Positions 1 to 10,444 of a stretch of 64,000 nt of DNA are shown here, piece after piece. Under the pieces are notes generated by a model. It did not search any database, had not been told where the DNA came from, and worked only from the letters and a program-made list of their open reading frames with translations. This stretch comes from Glebionis coronaria (Eukaryota > Streptophyta > Magnoliopsida > Asterales > Asteraceae): positions 83,865,512 to 83,929,511 of the forward strand of contig CM046876.1 of assembly GCA_025667525.1 (NCBI GenBank). Direction: 5' to 3'. The position numbers and the translations under genes are program-made. Numbering within the stretch: position 1 is the first letter of the stretch; each line of letters begins with the position of its first letter.

Positions 1-2
1 TT

Positions 3-1415
3 CCGTTTGTAAACAATATTAAAAATGGAGTCTATCATCTTGAGGGAAATCTAAGTTTTGAAATAGGTGAAGTTCAAAATGTTTTATATGAAATGGATGA
101 TGCTTATGAACGACATTTAATTGAGAAAGAAAAGATTTTATCCGAATATGACCGATTCTTAGAACATATAGTGTCTCTCGAAGTGATGCAAGTTGTTACT
201 CTTAAATATGCTCATGAGATTTCATCTACTGTGAATAAATGTGATGATGTGCATGATATATCTGTGAATATTGTTGAGCCTGTGATCAATGTAGAAAATC
301 ATTCTTGTCATGAATCTAACGCTAAATTTTTAAAGCTTCAAGATTCTTTTAACACACTTTCAAAACGTTTTAATGAGCTTCAACAACATTGTATATCTCT
401 TGAAATTGAAAATCAATCTAAAAATGAAACTCTTTCAAAAACAAATTATTGTGAAAACTCCGTTGAGACAAGTGACAAGATGATTCTGGTAGTTCAGGCA
501 TTAGATGAAGAAATTATGAGACTGAAGAGAGAATCAGTAGCAGAGAAATTAGAACTAGAGGCTACAGAGATTAAGAATCATGCCCTAGAAGATAGAATTA
601 CTTCTATGATAGGGGAGCTTGATAAAGTAAAGCAGGGTTTCTCAGATATTTATGGTTCGTTAGAAGAACGCTTCGCTTTTAACGCGGCAGAGCAAAAGTC
701 ACTCGTTGACCAATTGAACCGTAAGTGCAAGGAAATCTCTGATTTAAATATTCAACTCATAGACAAAAACATGGTTTTGGCTGAATTAAAGGAGACACTT
801 CAACTCAAAGGACAAGAAGTTGTTGATAATCCAGCCACCATCTCTGCCTCGACCTCTAGTGCTCCCAAACCCAACCCACGTGTGCTATATCGGGATCCAA
901 AATTTAAGAATAGTCTAACTAAGTTTGCCACATACATGAAAAATGCCTTTGAACATGCTGATCTTGCTAGAGAGATCGTTGATGACATGCGTGAACTAGA
1001 TCCCACAAGTCATCTTCTATATGAGCTTTTATTATATGTGGATTGCATTCAGGATTGTTTAGCAAACTTAGAGTACATTGGGCAACCGATATCTGTACCC
1101 CCAAAACAGCAAACCCCCACCATTGCCATTACTCCATTCAATAAGAATCCAGGATCTAAGCCTATTTTAAACACACCCATCAAGGCTACATCAAACTCTG
1201 TCACTAATGTTCCCATGGCTTCTACAAGAGTAATCATGTCTACTAAGGCTAAAGGATCTCAAGACAAGAAAGATAGGATCAAGCCTTCCACTAGTAGGAC
1301 TGCCAAGAAGAAAGTAGAAGTTCACCCTAGGAATGTTATTTCAGTTTCAAATAAAAAGAATCATGTATCTAAGACAAAAGGATCTGCTTCTGTGCAGAAG
1401 CCTAAAAAAATGTGA
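3..1415 (+). CDS. gag: Copia gag polyprotein, C-terminal part (element A, 5' partial)
   Basis: The frame is open from the window edge; the first Met is at 93. It matches the C-terminal third of the 1501-residue gag of element B (for example the shared segments around LYEMDDAYE and FNAAEQKSLVDQLN). The product should be a structural capsid protein of virus-like particles in the cytoplasm. What is visible is a long Glu/Lys/Leu-rich region likely to form coiled coils, then a basic Lys/Ser/Thr-rich stretch. No CCHC knuckle is in this part; in B it lies upstream. The frame ends early at an A-run (1404-1410), and the homologous sequence continues in another frame from 1412, so this is a 1-nt frameshift in A relative to B. 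Confidence 0.8.
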   Translation, partial: PFVNNIKNGVYHLEGNLSFEIGEVQNVLYEMDDAYERHLIEKEKILSEYDRFLEHIVSLEVMQVVTLKYAHEISSTVNKCDDVHDISVNIVEPVINVENHSCHESNAKFLKLQDSFNTLSKRFNELQQHCISLEIENQSKNETLSKTNYCENSVETSDKMILVVQALDEEIMRLKRESVAEKLELEATEIKNHALEDRITSMIGELDKVKQGFSDIYGSLEERFAFNAAEQKSLVDQLNRKCKEISDLNIQLIDKNMVLAELKETLQLKGQEVVDNPATISASTSSAPKPNPRVLYRDPKFKNSLTKFATYMKNAFEHADLAREIVDDMRELDPTSHLLYELLLYVDCIQDCLANLEYIGQPISVPPKQQTPTIAITPFNKNPGSKPILNTPIKATSNSVTNVPMASTRVIMSTKAKGSQDKKDRIKPSTSRTAKKKVEVHPRNVISVSNKKNHVSKTKGSASVQKPKKM

Positions 1416-1959
1416 ATTCGAATTTGCGATGTTGGAATTGTAATGAATGCATGTTTTCTCAGCGTCATGATTTATGCCTTGTTGATCACGTGAATGAAAT
1501 GTATGCAATTAGGAAGAATCTTGAATGGATCCCAACGGGGAAGAAATTCACCCAAGTTGGTTGGCAATGGAAACCCACCGGTAGGACCTTCACTGCTAAT
1601 GGAACTAAGTGCCCTTTAACTAGGATCACATCCACGGATGTTAGGTCTCAGCGTCCTTTAAATAAGAACACTAGCACTAAGAAATGGAAAAAGCGCCCTT
1701 TAACTAGGCCTGCCCCACTATTGTGCCTACCAGTGAAGAAGTACCTCAGGATCTTAGACAACTAGAATCTAAGCCGGCATTTAGGAAGCAAGTTTGGAAG
1801 CCTAAGAATTCTTCGGTTAGCAAATCTAAGATAATTATATCTGTACCTGCTAACACAGAGGAACTACTAGATTCCGATACATCGACCTTGTATGGTGATA
1901 TTTTCAGGTGGTCCAAATCATCCTCTGGTACTTGGACTCTGGATGCTCAAAGCATATGA
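1412..1959 (+). pseudogene. gag: gag tail of element A, broken into two frames
   Basis: This continues gag after the A-run frameshift. 1412-1765 holds the Cys/His cluster CWNCNECMF...C...DH, the same cluster as at the end of B's gag. It then holds repeats of a short RPLxRxxT motif. Near 1720 the homologous frame changes again, and 1723-1959 carries the segment ending in [10 protein letters not shown], matching B at 13861-13920. The Cys/His cluster may be a second nucleic-acid-binding or metal-binding site; this is inferred only from residue spacing. The last 61 nt overlap the pol frame, as in B. The two internal shifts are private to A and mean A's gag is non-functional. Confidence 0.75.
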
Positions 1960-2989
1960 CCGGAGATCGCTCGATGCTCAGAAATTTCGTAAGCAAGTTT
2001 CTAGGAACAGTTAAATTCGGCAACGACCATATTGCGAAGATCATGGGTTATGGTGAATACCAAATTGGGAATGTTATGATTTCAAGGGTTTATTATGTGG
2101 AGGGACTTGGTCACAATCTATTTTTAGTGGGACAATTTTGCGATTCAAACCTTGAGGTGGCTTTTCGACAACATACTTGCTTTATTTGCGATCTTGCAAG
2201 AAATGATTTGTTAAAGGGTTCTCGAGGGGATAATCTCTATACACTGTCCATTCAAAACATGATGGCCGTCTCTCCTGTATTCCTTCTCTCCAAAGCATCC
2301 AAGACCAAGTCATGGTTGTGGCATCGTCGGTTATCTCATCTTAACTTTGATGCTATAAACCATTTGGCTAAAAACGAACTTGTTCGTGGTCTTCCAAAAC
2401 TTAAGTTCGACAAGGATCATTTATGTTCCGCGTGTTCTTTGGGGAAAAGCACCAAGAAATCATACAAACCTAAAGCTGAAGACACCAACCAAGAACCACT
2501 GTATCTTTTGCACATGGATCTTTGCGGGCCAATGCGTACGGCTAGTGTGAGTGGTAGAAAATACATCCTCGTCATGGTGGATGATTTCTCAAGGTTTACA
2601 TGGGTAAAATTTTTAGCATCTAAGGATCAAGCACCACAGTATATTATTACTTTTTTAAAGATGATCCAAGTACGTCTTCATGATACTGTTCGCCGCATTC
2701 GCACTGATAATGGAACTGAGTTTGTTAATCAAACTCTACGAGACTATTATGAAAAGGTAGGTATTTCACATGAAACTTCTGTTTCCCGCACTCCACAACA
2801 AAACGGTGTCGTGGAAAGACGTAACCGTACACTTATGGAAGCTGCTAGAACTATGTTGATTTATGCGAATGCTCCTTTATTCTTATGGGCTGAAGCAGTG
2901 GCAACCGCATGTTATACCCAAAACCGCTCCATCATTCGTAAACGTCATGGTAAAACTCCATATGAGCTACTTCATGGACACAAACCCGA
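1899..2989 (+). pseudogene. pol: Copia pol 5' part of A: protease, GAG-pre-integrase, integrase core (cut by G)
   Basis: The pol frame opens at 1899, just after an in-frame TGA. The aspartic protease motif is [11 protein letters not shown]. The integrase zinc-binding domain shows H/H (WHRRLSH) and C/C (LCSAC). The DDE residues are D in LHMDLC, D in RTDNGTEF and E in NGVVERRN. The protein is about 90% identical by eye to the first third of B's pol. The frame runs straight into the LTR of element G at 2990 and stops at 3017 within it. The gene resumes at 30308. Integrase inserts element cDNA in the nucleus; protease matures the polyprotein. Confidence 0.9.
2985..2989. repeat. Target-site duplication of G, left copy (cccga)
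   Basis: The same five bases occur at 30303-30307. Removing 2990-30307 rejoins A's pol frame through KPD-ISF, matching B's KPD-VSF at this site. Confidence 0.97.
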
Positions 2990-3450
2990 TGATACACGGT
3001 TTTTGTATGGGTTCTAGTTCTCTCACAGTCCTCTCGAATTGATCTCGGTCTTAAGTGGAATGATTGTTCTTGGTTACTAAATAAAAGGGTTTGGTTTTCT
3101 AACCTACTAAATGTTAAATGATCGAAAATTTAAACTTAAATCTAAAAGTAATTTAAAAGTAATTGAATTATTAATAACTGACAAAATTTTGATTTAAATC
3201 AAACTTAAATTAAGAAATAATGAGAAATGGTAAGACAGACATAAAGAAACAGAAACAGTAAGTAATTTAAAAGAAGACTGATTCAGAAGTTTTCACCTTC
3301 ATTCGGAACTTTGAAAAGAAATCGGTTCGGAACTTTCTGCTTGGTTCGGAAGTTCTTGGTTCGGAAGCTTGAGAATTGGTTCGGAACTTATGCTTGGTTC
3401 GGAAGTTCTTGGTTCGGAAGTTTTGACTTCCGATTCGGAAGATTCACCTT
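2990..3450 (-). repeat. G 3' LTR, outer part
   Basis: Starts TGATACACGG directly after the duplication cccga and aligns with 28755-29218. Interrupted at 3451 by element B. Contains an irregular cluster of TTCGGAA motifs from about 3285 onward. Confidence 0.93.
3446..3450. repeat. Target-site duplication of B, left copy (acctt)
   Basis: The matching copy is at 19856-19860. The uninterrupted site is visible in G's other LTR near 29215. Confidence 0.96.
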
Positions 3451-3781
3451 TGTAGAATATTGATAATCTATGAATCTATGAAGTGGGTTGATGTTTTCTA
3501 GAGAGAGAAATTAGAGAGAGAAAGTGAGAGAGAAACTATGTGAAATTTATTAAGTGAATGTTTGGAATGAACAACAACCAACCCCTTTCCTAGGAGGAAA
3601 GGGGTATTTATACTTCCAAGTCATAAGTGGACTTGGGCCGGTCCATGACAAGCCCATGGACCGGTTCTTACTTAACTTAATAAGCAACTAATCACTACTT
3701 GTTAACTACGAGCTATTACAACATTAATAATATTGTGGAGTGACCGATACTTCTAATATACGTAAAAACGTATTTCTAACA
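3451..3781 (-). repeat. B 3' LTR (331 bp)
   Basis: Begins tgtagaatat and ends ttctaaca on the plus strand (TG...CA). I see no difference from 19525-19855. Confidence 0.96.
3603..3613 (-). promoter_or_regulatory. TATA-like box in B 3' LTR
   Basis: Reads GTATAAATACC on the minus strand. The same box is in the 5' LTR at 19677-19687, where it would drive element transcription. Confidence 0.6.
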
Positions 3782-3796
3782 ATCTCCCCCTAAGGG
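3782..3796 (-). other. Polypurine tract of B
   Basis: Minus strand reads CCTTAGGGGGAGAT immediately before the 3' LTR; primes plus-strand DNA synthesis. Confidence 0.85.
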
Positions 3797-4456
3797 AGGT
3801 CACTCCATGTTTACAAAGTCCTAAACCTAGCATACTATACTAAGTCTTCGTTCTTTAGCTCGTAGTCTTTTCTTCTTTTCTTTCTTTTGTTGTGAATATG
3901 TTGGTTTGATCTTTTATGCTTTGACTTGAGAGCTTTATTCTTTGGCCTTTCACGTGCGATCTTTGCCTTTCTTGTGAATTTTGCCTCCTCGTGACTTCAT
4001 GTTCCACACACTTACGTCTTTTTGTTGAATTCTCGAAAGCTTCAGAGTTTGGTACAGCGGAAGACTTCATCTTGTACTTTCTTGAATTTTTGCTGAACTT
4101 TGTTGCAAAAGACATAAGTATGTGGGAACGACTTCTACAGGTACACCGCAACACCATCGTCTTCACTGGTACACAGCAACGCCATCGTCTTTAACAGGTA
4201 CACAGCAACGACACGAATAAAATGGCTTTGAACATTTTATTCTAATTCGGTAGCATTTTACCTCCGGTCGGTGAAGACCGTTAGACGATATTAGATATCG
4301 CACCCGTGACGGATAGTTTCAATTAAGTAACTTCCTGACAGGATTTCGCGGGTAAACCCGTTCTCTTTATTCGACCGTCCAAAGCTGACTGCGAACATAA
4401 AGAGTGAATCACTTGGATAAATTATCCTTGTGATTAGAAGCCGTCAATTCATGAAA

Positions 4457-4850
4457 CCTGGAACAAGTGAATTTCAATTAAGATTTTCACCATCGTTGCT
4501 TTCCAGTTGTCACGAGCTCAATTCATAAAGAATCTTGCACGTCACCTACCAAGTGCTGTTTGATGTTAACACTAGAAGGATTTCCACTCGTCACTGTGAT
4601 CAATAAAGAGTCACTCTGAGTGTTCTGGCAAGATCATATGATAATGCGAAGAGGCCTGGAACGAGTTTAATTTCAATTAAGAATTAAACCACTGTTTCCT
4701 TCCAGTTTTTCACAAGATTGGTTCTAAAAGAACCGCACGTGTAACCTACCATGAGCTTGTTTGATGTTGGCTCAAGCAGGATTTCCATCTTCATTGTAAT
4801 ACTTGCGTATTACTCAGATGTTCTGGCAGTATTACAGGAATACTGCGTAG
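4457..4850. repeat. Two diverged direct repeats of about 200 bp in B 3' region
   Basis: Unit 1 starts at 4457 and unit 2 at about 4655, both with cctggaac. They share in order an aatttcaattaag block, ttccagttntcac, cacctaccan, tgtttgatgtt, an aggatttcca block, and a closing tgttctggcan. A matching mirrored pair is at about 40720-41110 in A. Confidence 0.6.
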
Positions 4851-5029
4851 GACTCATGAAAATCTCTTACTTTTCACAATGTGTGAGAAAGCAAGGAATA
4901 AATGGAAAGTGTCCTAATGAGACTTTTGATGATCTCTTGGCTCTAGACTCGATTGTGCGTTCTGATTTAGTGAGCGATGGCTGGAGAGGAGTGCCACCTT
5001 TTCAATACCAGTCTATTCGGAGTGAATAA
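4751..5029 (+). other. Antisense ORF 1 in B 3' region (92 aa), conserved in A
   Basis: This ORF runs antisense to element B. Its homologue in A (40535-40846) is also antisense; 82 of 92 residues agree and both stop after RSE. By eye, amino-acid-changing differences outnumber silent ones about two to one, so protein-level constraint is not shown. It may only reflect conserved structured DNA. No domain, signal peptide or promoter is recognised. Confidence 0.3.
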
Positions 5030-5113
5030 ACCAATAGATAACGTGTTGAACTCCGTGTGATTAAAACAAATACCTTTTGAGAGATATTTGAGTTAGCTGG
5101 GAAGGGTTGTGCA

Positions 5114-5344
5114 TTGCATCACTGGGTCCATGATGTCTTTCTTCAATACCGAGAATCATTAGCAAAAATGACCTCAATAGCATATGTATTGACCCGGTTT
5201 CTGCCTAAAGTTGTAAGGAGGGCTTCTTTCTTTACACCCTTTATCTTTACATTTCTTTTTCATTCTTCAACCCCTTCAGTACTTACCAATACATCATCAC
5301 TAGCACCTTGTTGTGATTGTTCCAGTGCTAGCATCAGTAATTAG
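5114..5344 (+). other. Antisense ORF 2 in B 3' region (76 aa), conserved in A
   Basis: Antisense to element B, just downstream of antisense ORF 1. The homologue in A is 40126-40398. The shared core contains VLTRFLPKVVRRASFF and a Ser/Cys-rich end. The C-termini differ because B meets an earlier stop. Function unknown; it may be non-coding. Confidence 0.25.
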
Positions 5345-6013
5345 TCGGTACTCAGCTACGTTCACATTTTTTCTCCATCTTTCCTAGGACTTCTAATTCT
5401 ATCTAAGGAATTGTCCTTGGGAAGATTCCATCGGCTCTGATGAATCATTGGACTAAACCTATTCCTACCACCCTTTTGTCACCACATTCGTCGTGAATTA
5501 AGCGTGTTTTGGGAAGGAATTGCCACCATGAAAAATCATTGAAAATCACCTAAAGTACTTGTGATATTAAAATCAAAAGTTTCGTACCTTAGGTGTTTTT
5601 GATCATCAAAACGCTCCCCCTTAACACGTGCTTTACACATATTAAGTTGGATAATCGTTAAATCTTTTTCATCTTTTAGCCAAGTATCATTTAAATCTCC
5701 TTAATCCCATTTTCTCCCCTTATCCAAAATGTTAACCATTAATATTTGGGATATTGAATGGATTAACCGGTCTTTGGGTAAAAATGAAATCGATGTTTGG
5801 CCATAGAACATGTACATGCTCCCCCTTAAGTTAATAAGGGATAGTTGTAGTGTTTTGGTATGATATATTTTGAAAGATTTAGAATCTCGTGAGAAATTCT
5901 TGAAAAATTATCATACTTTAACACTACATCAAGCCATACAAGCACAATATACACAAAAATTTACATATTCACAAATTATACCAATATATAGTGGACCTGA
6001 AATGTACGATCCA

Positions 6014-6400
6014 TTAGATGGATCGTTGCAGTGTCCTGTAGTGCACTCCATATGGTCTACCACCCACGAATCTTTCCAAGCTCCTGATCAATCTACGTTC
6101 ACGGAGCTTTTGATCAATCTTCTTGATCACATACTTCGCCATTCGCTGGTAACCCGGATGCCAATCCTCAGTCATCTCCGGTAAAGACCCACCCGAGTTA
6201 AGATGCTCCAATTTGTCTCTGACAATAGTGAGAGTCCCATCACTATATTTATAAAGCTCACCCACCCTCATGAACTTCATTAACCCCCGACTGTTCAAGT
6301 AGAATATCCCGGCATTTGGAACCGAAATGCCTGTATAGGGACATCTATTTGCATGTTGAGGTATCACTTGATTCACTGGACGGGTTATGTTGAGCTTCCT
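6014..6400 (-). pseudogene. env-position gene of B, C-terminal segment
   Basis: Same frame as the preceding segment, from which it is separated by one TAG (6401-6403). The first Met is at 6376. Ends with IRSLERFVGGRPYG and a short basic tail, closely matching the end of A's gene (39489-39551). Includes a KYSDGTLTxVRD motif also seen in A (KFSDGTLKHVRD). At the TAG, A has CAG (39159-39161), so a C-to-T change in a CHG context is the simplest origin. No membrane segment is visible. Role unknown. Confidence 0.75.
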
Positions 6401-7297
6401 CTAGTAGCTTTCGACTCCCAACTGAAGATCTTCAACTCGTTTCTTGATAACAACACTTCGTGTGAACATCCGAAGTGCTGTATTCAAGGCAATGCCATCG
6501 TGACGATCAATATGGGTGAGTTGATCTCGGGTCATTAGTAGCAACATATCTTCGATATCCTCCAGGCGAATGATAGAGAAATCTCCCTGCTGGATTTTGT
6601 ATTCTCTGTCATCCTCCCTTTTCAAACGAATCTCCGTCACATGGTAGTAGCCATTCTTGGCTTCAGTTTTCAGCCCTAAAATGCTGGAGATGCGAATATC
6701 AGATCGAACATTGCTTCCTGAATTGGCTAAGCAGCAAGCCCTGTACGCCCTTCGAACTCTTTCGTCCCAATGAGATGCACCTATAATAGCATACATATCA
6801 TAATTATGATTTACCTTAGGGACCCAGAGTCGGTTTACCTTTTCCTCGATATATGGAATTGTTGCCCAGTTAGCAGCTTTCAGTAAGGTCAGCGAGGTGG
6901 CGTACTTTGATGACCCGTTAAGAAGATAAACAAGATCATTGGTGACGAAGAAGTCACGAGCGATCTGATTATCTTGGGTGAGATCAAGTGGAGGTGGAGC
7001 TCTGTCTGACGCATGAAGTCCTGGCCTTTGAGTTGTATTCAGAGCTTTCAGGATCTCATCAGCATAATACTCGAACTCCATTCGGGTCAACCTGGTTTTG
7101 GCGTAGAGTCTTTTATCTTTTAGTGCTCTTCTCACCAGAGATGGAGTGACTGAAGTCTTATACTCGTAAGCCAGAAATGCACACAAATCAATCGGGCTGC
7201 GGATACGGAGATATAAGACATCTTTGTCAGCGTCGGTGATCGGATCAAATTGAGCTGCTGCCGTGATCCAAGCCTGTGGTGGTGCAGTCTCGTCAAT
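6401..7297 (-). pseudogene. env-position gene of B, conserved C-terminal module
   Basis: Open from the stop at 7298 down to the TAG at 6401; first Met at 7186. Alignable with A at about 38410-39160. Shared features include a DLxYLxxGxxKYATSLT segment, GISHW/GASHW, a YRIEE/YKIQQ segment, and VEDxQLGVESY at the end. It is hydrophilic with mixed charge. I recall the same module in predicted Asteraceae proteins next to Copia pol, but know no described function. Since A and B have diverged well beyond their LTR ages yet keep this module alignable, it was probably under selection in their common lineage. Confidence 0.75.
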
Positions 7298-8170
7298 CTA
7301 CAACGTATCTGCCCAGTCCCGTGTGCTTGATTCAGGAACGGTAGATTGTGGTTCTTGTTGTACAGGAGTGGAAACGTTAACATCTACGGGTTCTGACTCA
7401 GGCATCTCGGCGGTGTCAAGAGCGAGTGAGTGTTGTGCAGCTTCAGGTTCAGTGACCGATTCTGCAATCACAGGAGCAACAACAACAGAACTAATAGGGT
7501 TAGTTATAACAGGTATAGACACAGCAATAGAAGTACCAGGAATCGATGATGCTGTAGTAGCGTTCACATCGTGGTGCCACTTAGATCGTCTGGATTCCGT
7601 GGAGGTCGATTTGTCCTTCTGTGCTGCATCTTTGTTGGACTTGGTTCCAGTATTAGCAGTTTTCTTGGAGCTGGTAACCTTATCTCCCTCTTTAGGCTGT
7701 TCACCCCCATCATCATCCTCGTTGTTATCCCCGTTGCTCCCCCTAACACTTTCCTCATTCCCATCACCACCATCATCGCCATCATCATCATCGTCATCAT
7801 CATCATCGTCATCATCCTCATCATCACCATCATTGTCATACTTTTCCTCTTCCTCTTCTTCTTCTTCCTCTTCCTCTTCACCAGTACCCTCTTCCTGCTC
7901 ACTTTCTTCCCTTTCTTCCTCAGGTAGAATGTGATAAGGTACCACACTTCCAAACGTTTTGAATAACCTATCATCCTCCATGATAGCATCATTCAGGGAT
8001 TTGTATAGAGCCCGTTGAATCCTAGACTTATCAAACGATCCAAGTTCCACCATACGCGCCTTAAGGATCTTCTTTAATTCAAAATCCGTTAACTCATAAG
8101 CAATCTTGTAGGCGGATTCTGAAGGATTGGATGACTTGATCATCAAGTTATCAGCTGCTAGTGTCTTCAA
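7298..8170 (-). pseudogene. env-position gene of B, middle acidic region
   Basis: 290 codons in the same frame as the two segments downstream, ended by TAG at 7298-7300. Starts with a helical segment containing LTDFELKKILKARM, then a long Glu run followed by an Asp run (about residues 100-150), then a Ser/Thr/Pro/Val-rich stretch. The acidic block corresponds in character to the one in A at about 37610-37860. The GAG/GAT repeats behind it can slip, so its length may be variable. It joins the N-terminal segment out of frame at 8167-8170, where a large part of the gene found in A is missing. Confidence 0.7.
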
Positions 8171-8478
8171 ATCTTACGGAAGTCTGAAACTGTGAGCGTC
8201 TGCTGCTTGTTGTCGATGGTGAAGGTGATCTTGTTAGAAGTAAATTCCTTGGTAGCCCAAAATTCAAACATATACTCATAAGGCACCGAGGCAGTACTCC
8301 TAAGGGCGTTCTTAAAATGGGATTGATCAAGGATTGCGATGGCTACTTTAAATCCATGGTGAGTGGATTTTGAGACTTGCTTCAGCCGGTAGTTGTTGGG
8401 TATAAACTTAAGGGTTCGTGCTTTAGCAATAGCGGCTTCCCTAGAGTCTTGGATTGCTTGTACAGTTGGATTAGTCAT
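8167..8478 (-). pseudogene. env-position gene of B, N-terminal segment
   Basis: 103 codons from ATG at 8478, in another frame from the rest. Matches the start of A's gene: PNNYRL/PNNFRL, an F/AxxIATDILD-like helix, ALRSTASVP/ALRVTASVP, and ITFTIDNKxxTLTVSDFRK against ISFTLNNKGLTLELRQFRQ. B then loses about 500 residues present in A, including the WGLYTGSKVDYALQLWEEF region, and the deletion joins out of frame. A splice-acceptor-like CAG (8484-8486) lies five bases before the ATG. Confidence 0.75.
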
Positions 8479-8483
8479 TGTAT

Positions 8484-8497
8484 CTGCTTAAGATAAG
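8484..8497 (-). promoter_or_regulatory. Putative 3' splice site before env-position gene of B
   Basis: Minus strand reads CTTATCTTAAGCAG, then ATACA and ATG. A has TTTTATCTAAAAGCAG, then GAAA and ATG at 35221. The conserved CAG with a T-rich lead suggests splicing; unproven. Confidence 0.4.
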
Positions 8498-8619
8498 ACA
8501 TGAAAGGTTGATGCACAAAAACATATAGATATATATCATTCTGATTTCTAAGCATAATACAGTTCATAACATAATACAACAAGTACATAGATCAAAACAG
8601 TTATTAATTAAACAACTCT

Positions 8620-9145
8620 TTATTCGGAACTTTGCTTCATTCGGAACTCCTTCATTCGGAACTTCCTTCATTCGGAACTTCCTTCATTCGGAACTTCCTT
8701 CATTCGGAACTTCCTTCATTCGGAACTTCCTTCATTCGGAAGTCCTTCATTCGGAAGTCCTTCATTCGGAAGTCCTTCATTCGGAAGTCCTTCATTCGGA
8801 AGTCCTTCATTCGGAAGTCCTTCATTCGGAAGTCCTTCATTCGGAAGTCCTTCATTCGGAACTTCTTCATTCGGAAGTCCTTCATTCGGAACTTCTTCAT
8901 TCGGAAGTCCTTCATTCGGAACTTCTTCATTCGGAAGTCCTTCATTCGGAACTTCTTCATTCGGAAGTTCTCATTCGGAACTTCTTCATTCGGAAGTCCT
9001 TCATTCGGAACTTCTTCATTCGGAAGTCCTTCATTCGGAACTTCTTCATTCGGAAGTCCTTTATTCGGAACTTCTCAACATTCGGAAGTTTTGTTCAAAA
9101 ATTCCTTCATTCGAATGTTGGTATCCAGTGCTCATTCGGAACTTT
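8620..9145. repeat. 15/16-bp minisatellite between pol and env-position gene of B (about 32 copies)
   Basis: Unit TTCATTCGGAAGTCC (15 bp) or TTCATTCGGAACTTCC (16 bp), core TTCGGAA. Long FRMKD-type and FIRKS-type ORFs across it are artefacts of the repeat. Confidence 0.95.
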
Positions 9146-10444
9146 TCAAACGTAGCCTATTGATGAATAATCTAAGTGCATTTGTGAGTTTCTAAGGCAA
9201 TCTAAGGCAATTAAACACATTCTAACGCTAATCCGCACAAAACCCACCAATAATTCTTAGTTAATTGACCCTAAATAAATCGTAAACCCTAATTTGATTT
9301 AAACTTATTTAAACGAGTAATTTAACAAAATTAAAGGATGAATAAGGTGAGATATAAGTTAGATATAGATGATATTTACCTTTAAAAATAGAATGAACCG
9401 GTTGGATGATTAAAAATCGAAAGTTAGAAAGCTTGTGTGTGTGTTCAACAATGGCGGCAAAGAAAATAAACAGTGAAGTAGAAAAAGAAAGAAAAAGGGG
9501 GCGGGGGTGGATTTTGTTTGACTTAGGTCAAGTTTTTGACTAGTTCCAATAAATAGCACCTTTAGTCCCTCTATTTATCTATTCTTTTCCTTTATGTTTC
9601 TAACTTTTTCATTTCACTTTACCTTTCCATCGATAAGTTTAGTCGACTTAATTTTGCTTAGTTAAACTAAACTCGACAATCTCACACAACTTAAGTATCG
9701 ATCTATAAGCAAAACTCCAAGATCTTAAGGCCATTCCTATCACACTTCGTATTATAAAGCAAAACCACTCAATTACCATGTAGCCCTTAATTTTCACAAA
9801 CACTTTTGAAAATCAATTTTAATGATGAAGATGATTTTAATATTTTCTCCCCCTTAAACGATGACCCGTTTTCTATTTAAAGAGCTGTAGTCATTGTTTA
9901 AAGAGTCAAATATTGATGAAAACATTTCCAATTGATGTTTTGACAAGATGGATTCGTGGTATCAATAAGATTTCTCTTATTTTAACAAATTAATGCACTG
10001 AGACGTACACAAATTCGTGTTAGACCAAGTTATAAAGTAAACTTGATCCCTTCGCATGATTTGGCTTGTAAATCACGCCCGAGAAAATTAATTCCCGTTC
10101 TGAGCCAACGTTTTCCAAGGAAATACGTGACTTTAATATGAAAACCGGGTTGCAGTCAGAAATAACTACAAGCCATGATGGGCATGTTTTAAAAATGTAC
10201 AACTTTTATACGGACTCTATTTATGGCACCGTGTCAATATTGATCGACATTTCTAAGGCCGTAAATATTACCGTACTAAAAGACATGCCCGATTTAAAAA
10301 CGAAAAATATTTTTGGTTTTTCTGGATTTTATATTTTTATGGATTTTGTTGGTTTTTATATTTTTTATGGATTTTGTTGGTTTTATATATTTACTATAAT
10401 ATACATGATCACGAACAAAGGATACTCTGAATAGTTTACCACGA
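9146..10444 (-). other. B spacer between pol and minisatellite
   Basis: 1.3 kb with no convincing ORF. Contains a purine-tract-like AAGGGGGAG (minus strand, 9847-9855) and sequence alignable with A 32760-33330, e.g. around the gacatgcccg block near 10284. Confidence 0.6.

Larger units (their letters stand above)
3797..6013 (-). other. B 3' untranslated region, rich in hairpins
   Basis: 2.2 kb between the env-position gene and the purine tract, with no sense ORF of note. It contains many short perfect inverted repeats, e.g. cgatattagatatcg near 4287, gggtaaaccc near 4350, ggttctaaaagaacc near 4720 and aatacttgcgtatt near 4799. Extra purine-tract-like sequences (AAGGGGGAG on the minus strand) are at 5614-5622 and 5819-5827. 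The same layout is found in A at 39552-41734. Confidence 0.7.

Noticed and set aside
7263..7934. Plus-strand Ser-rich 223-aa ORF
   Set aside because: It is the antisense shadow of the Glu/Asp-rich part of B's env-position gene.
8620..9145. Possible CRISPR-like array
   Set aside because: Units are contiguous with no unique spacers, and the DNA is plant retrotransposon sequence.
8632..9195. Long ORFs of type FIRKS/FRMKD on both strands
   Set aside because: They are translations of the 15/16-bp minisatellite, which stays open in several frames because the unit is a multiple of three and stop-free.
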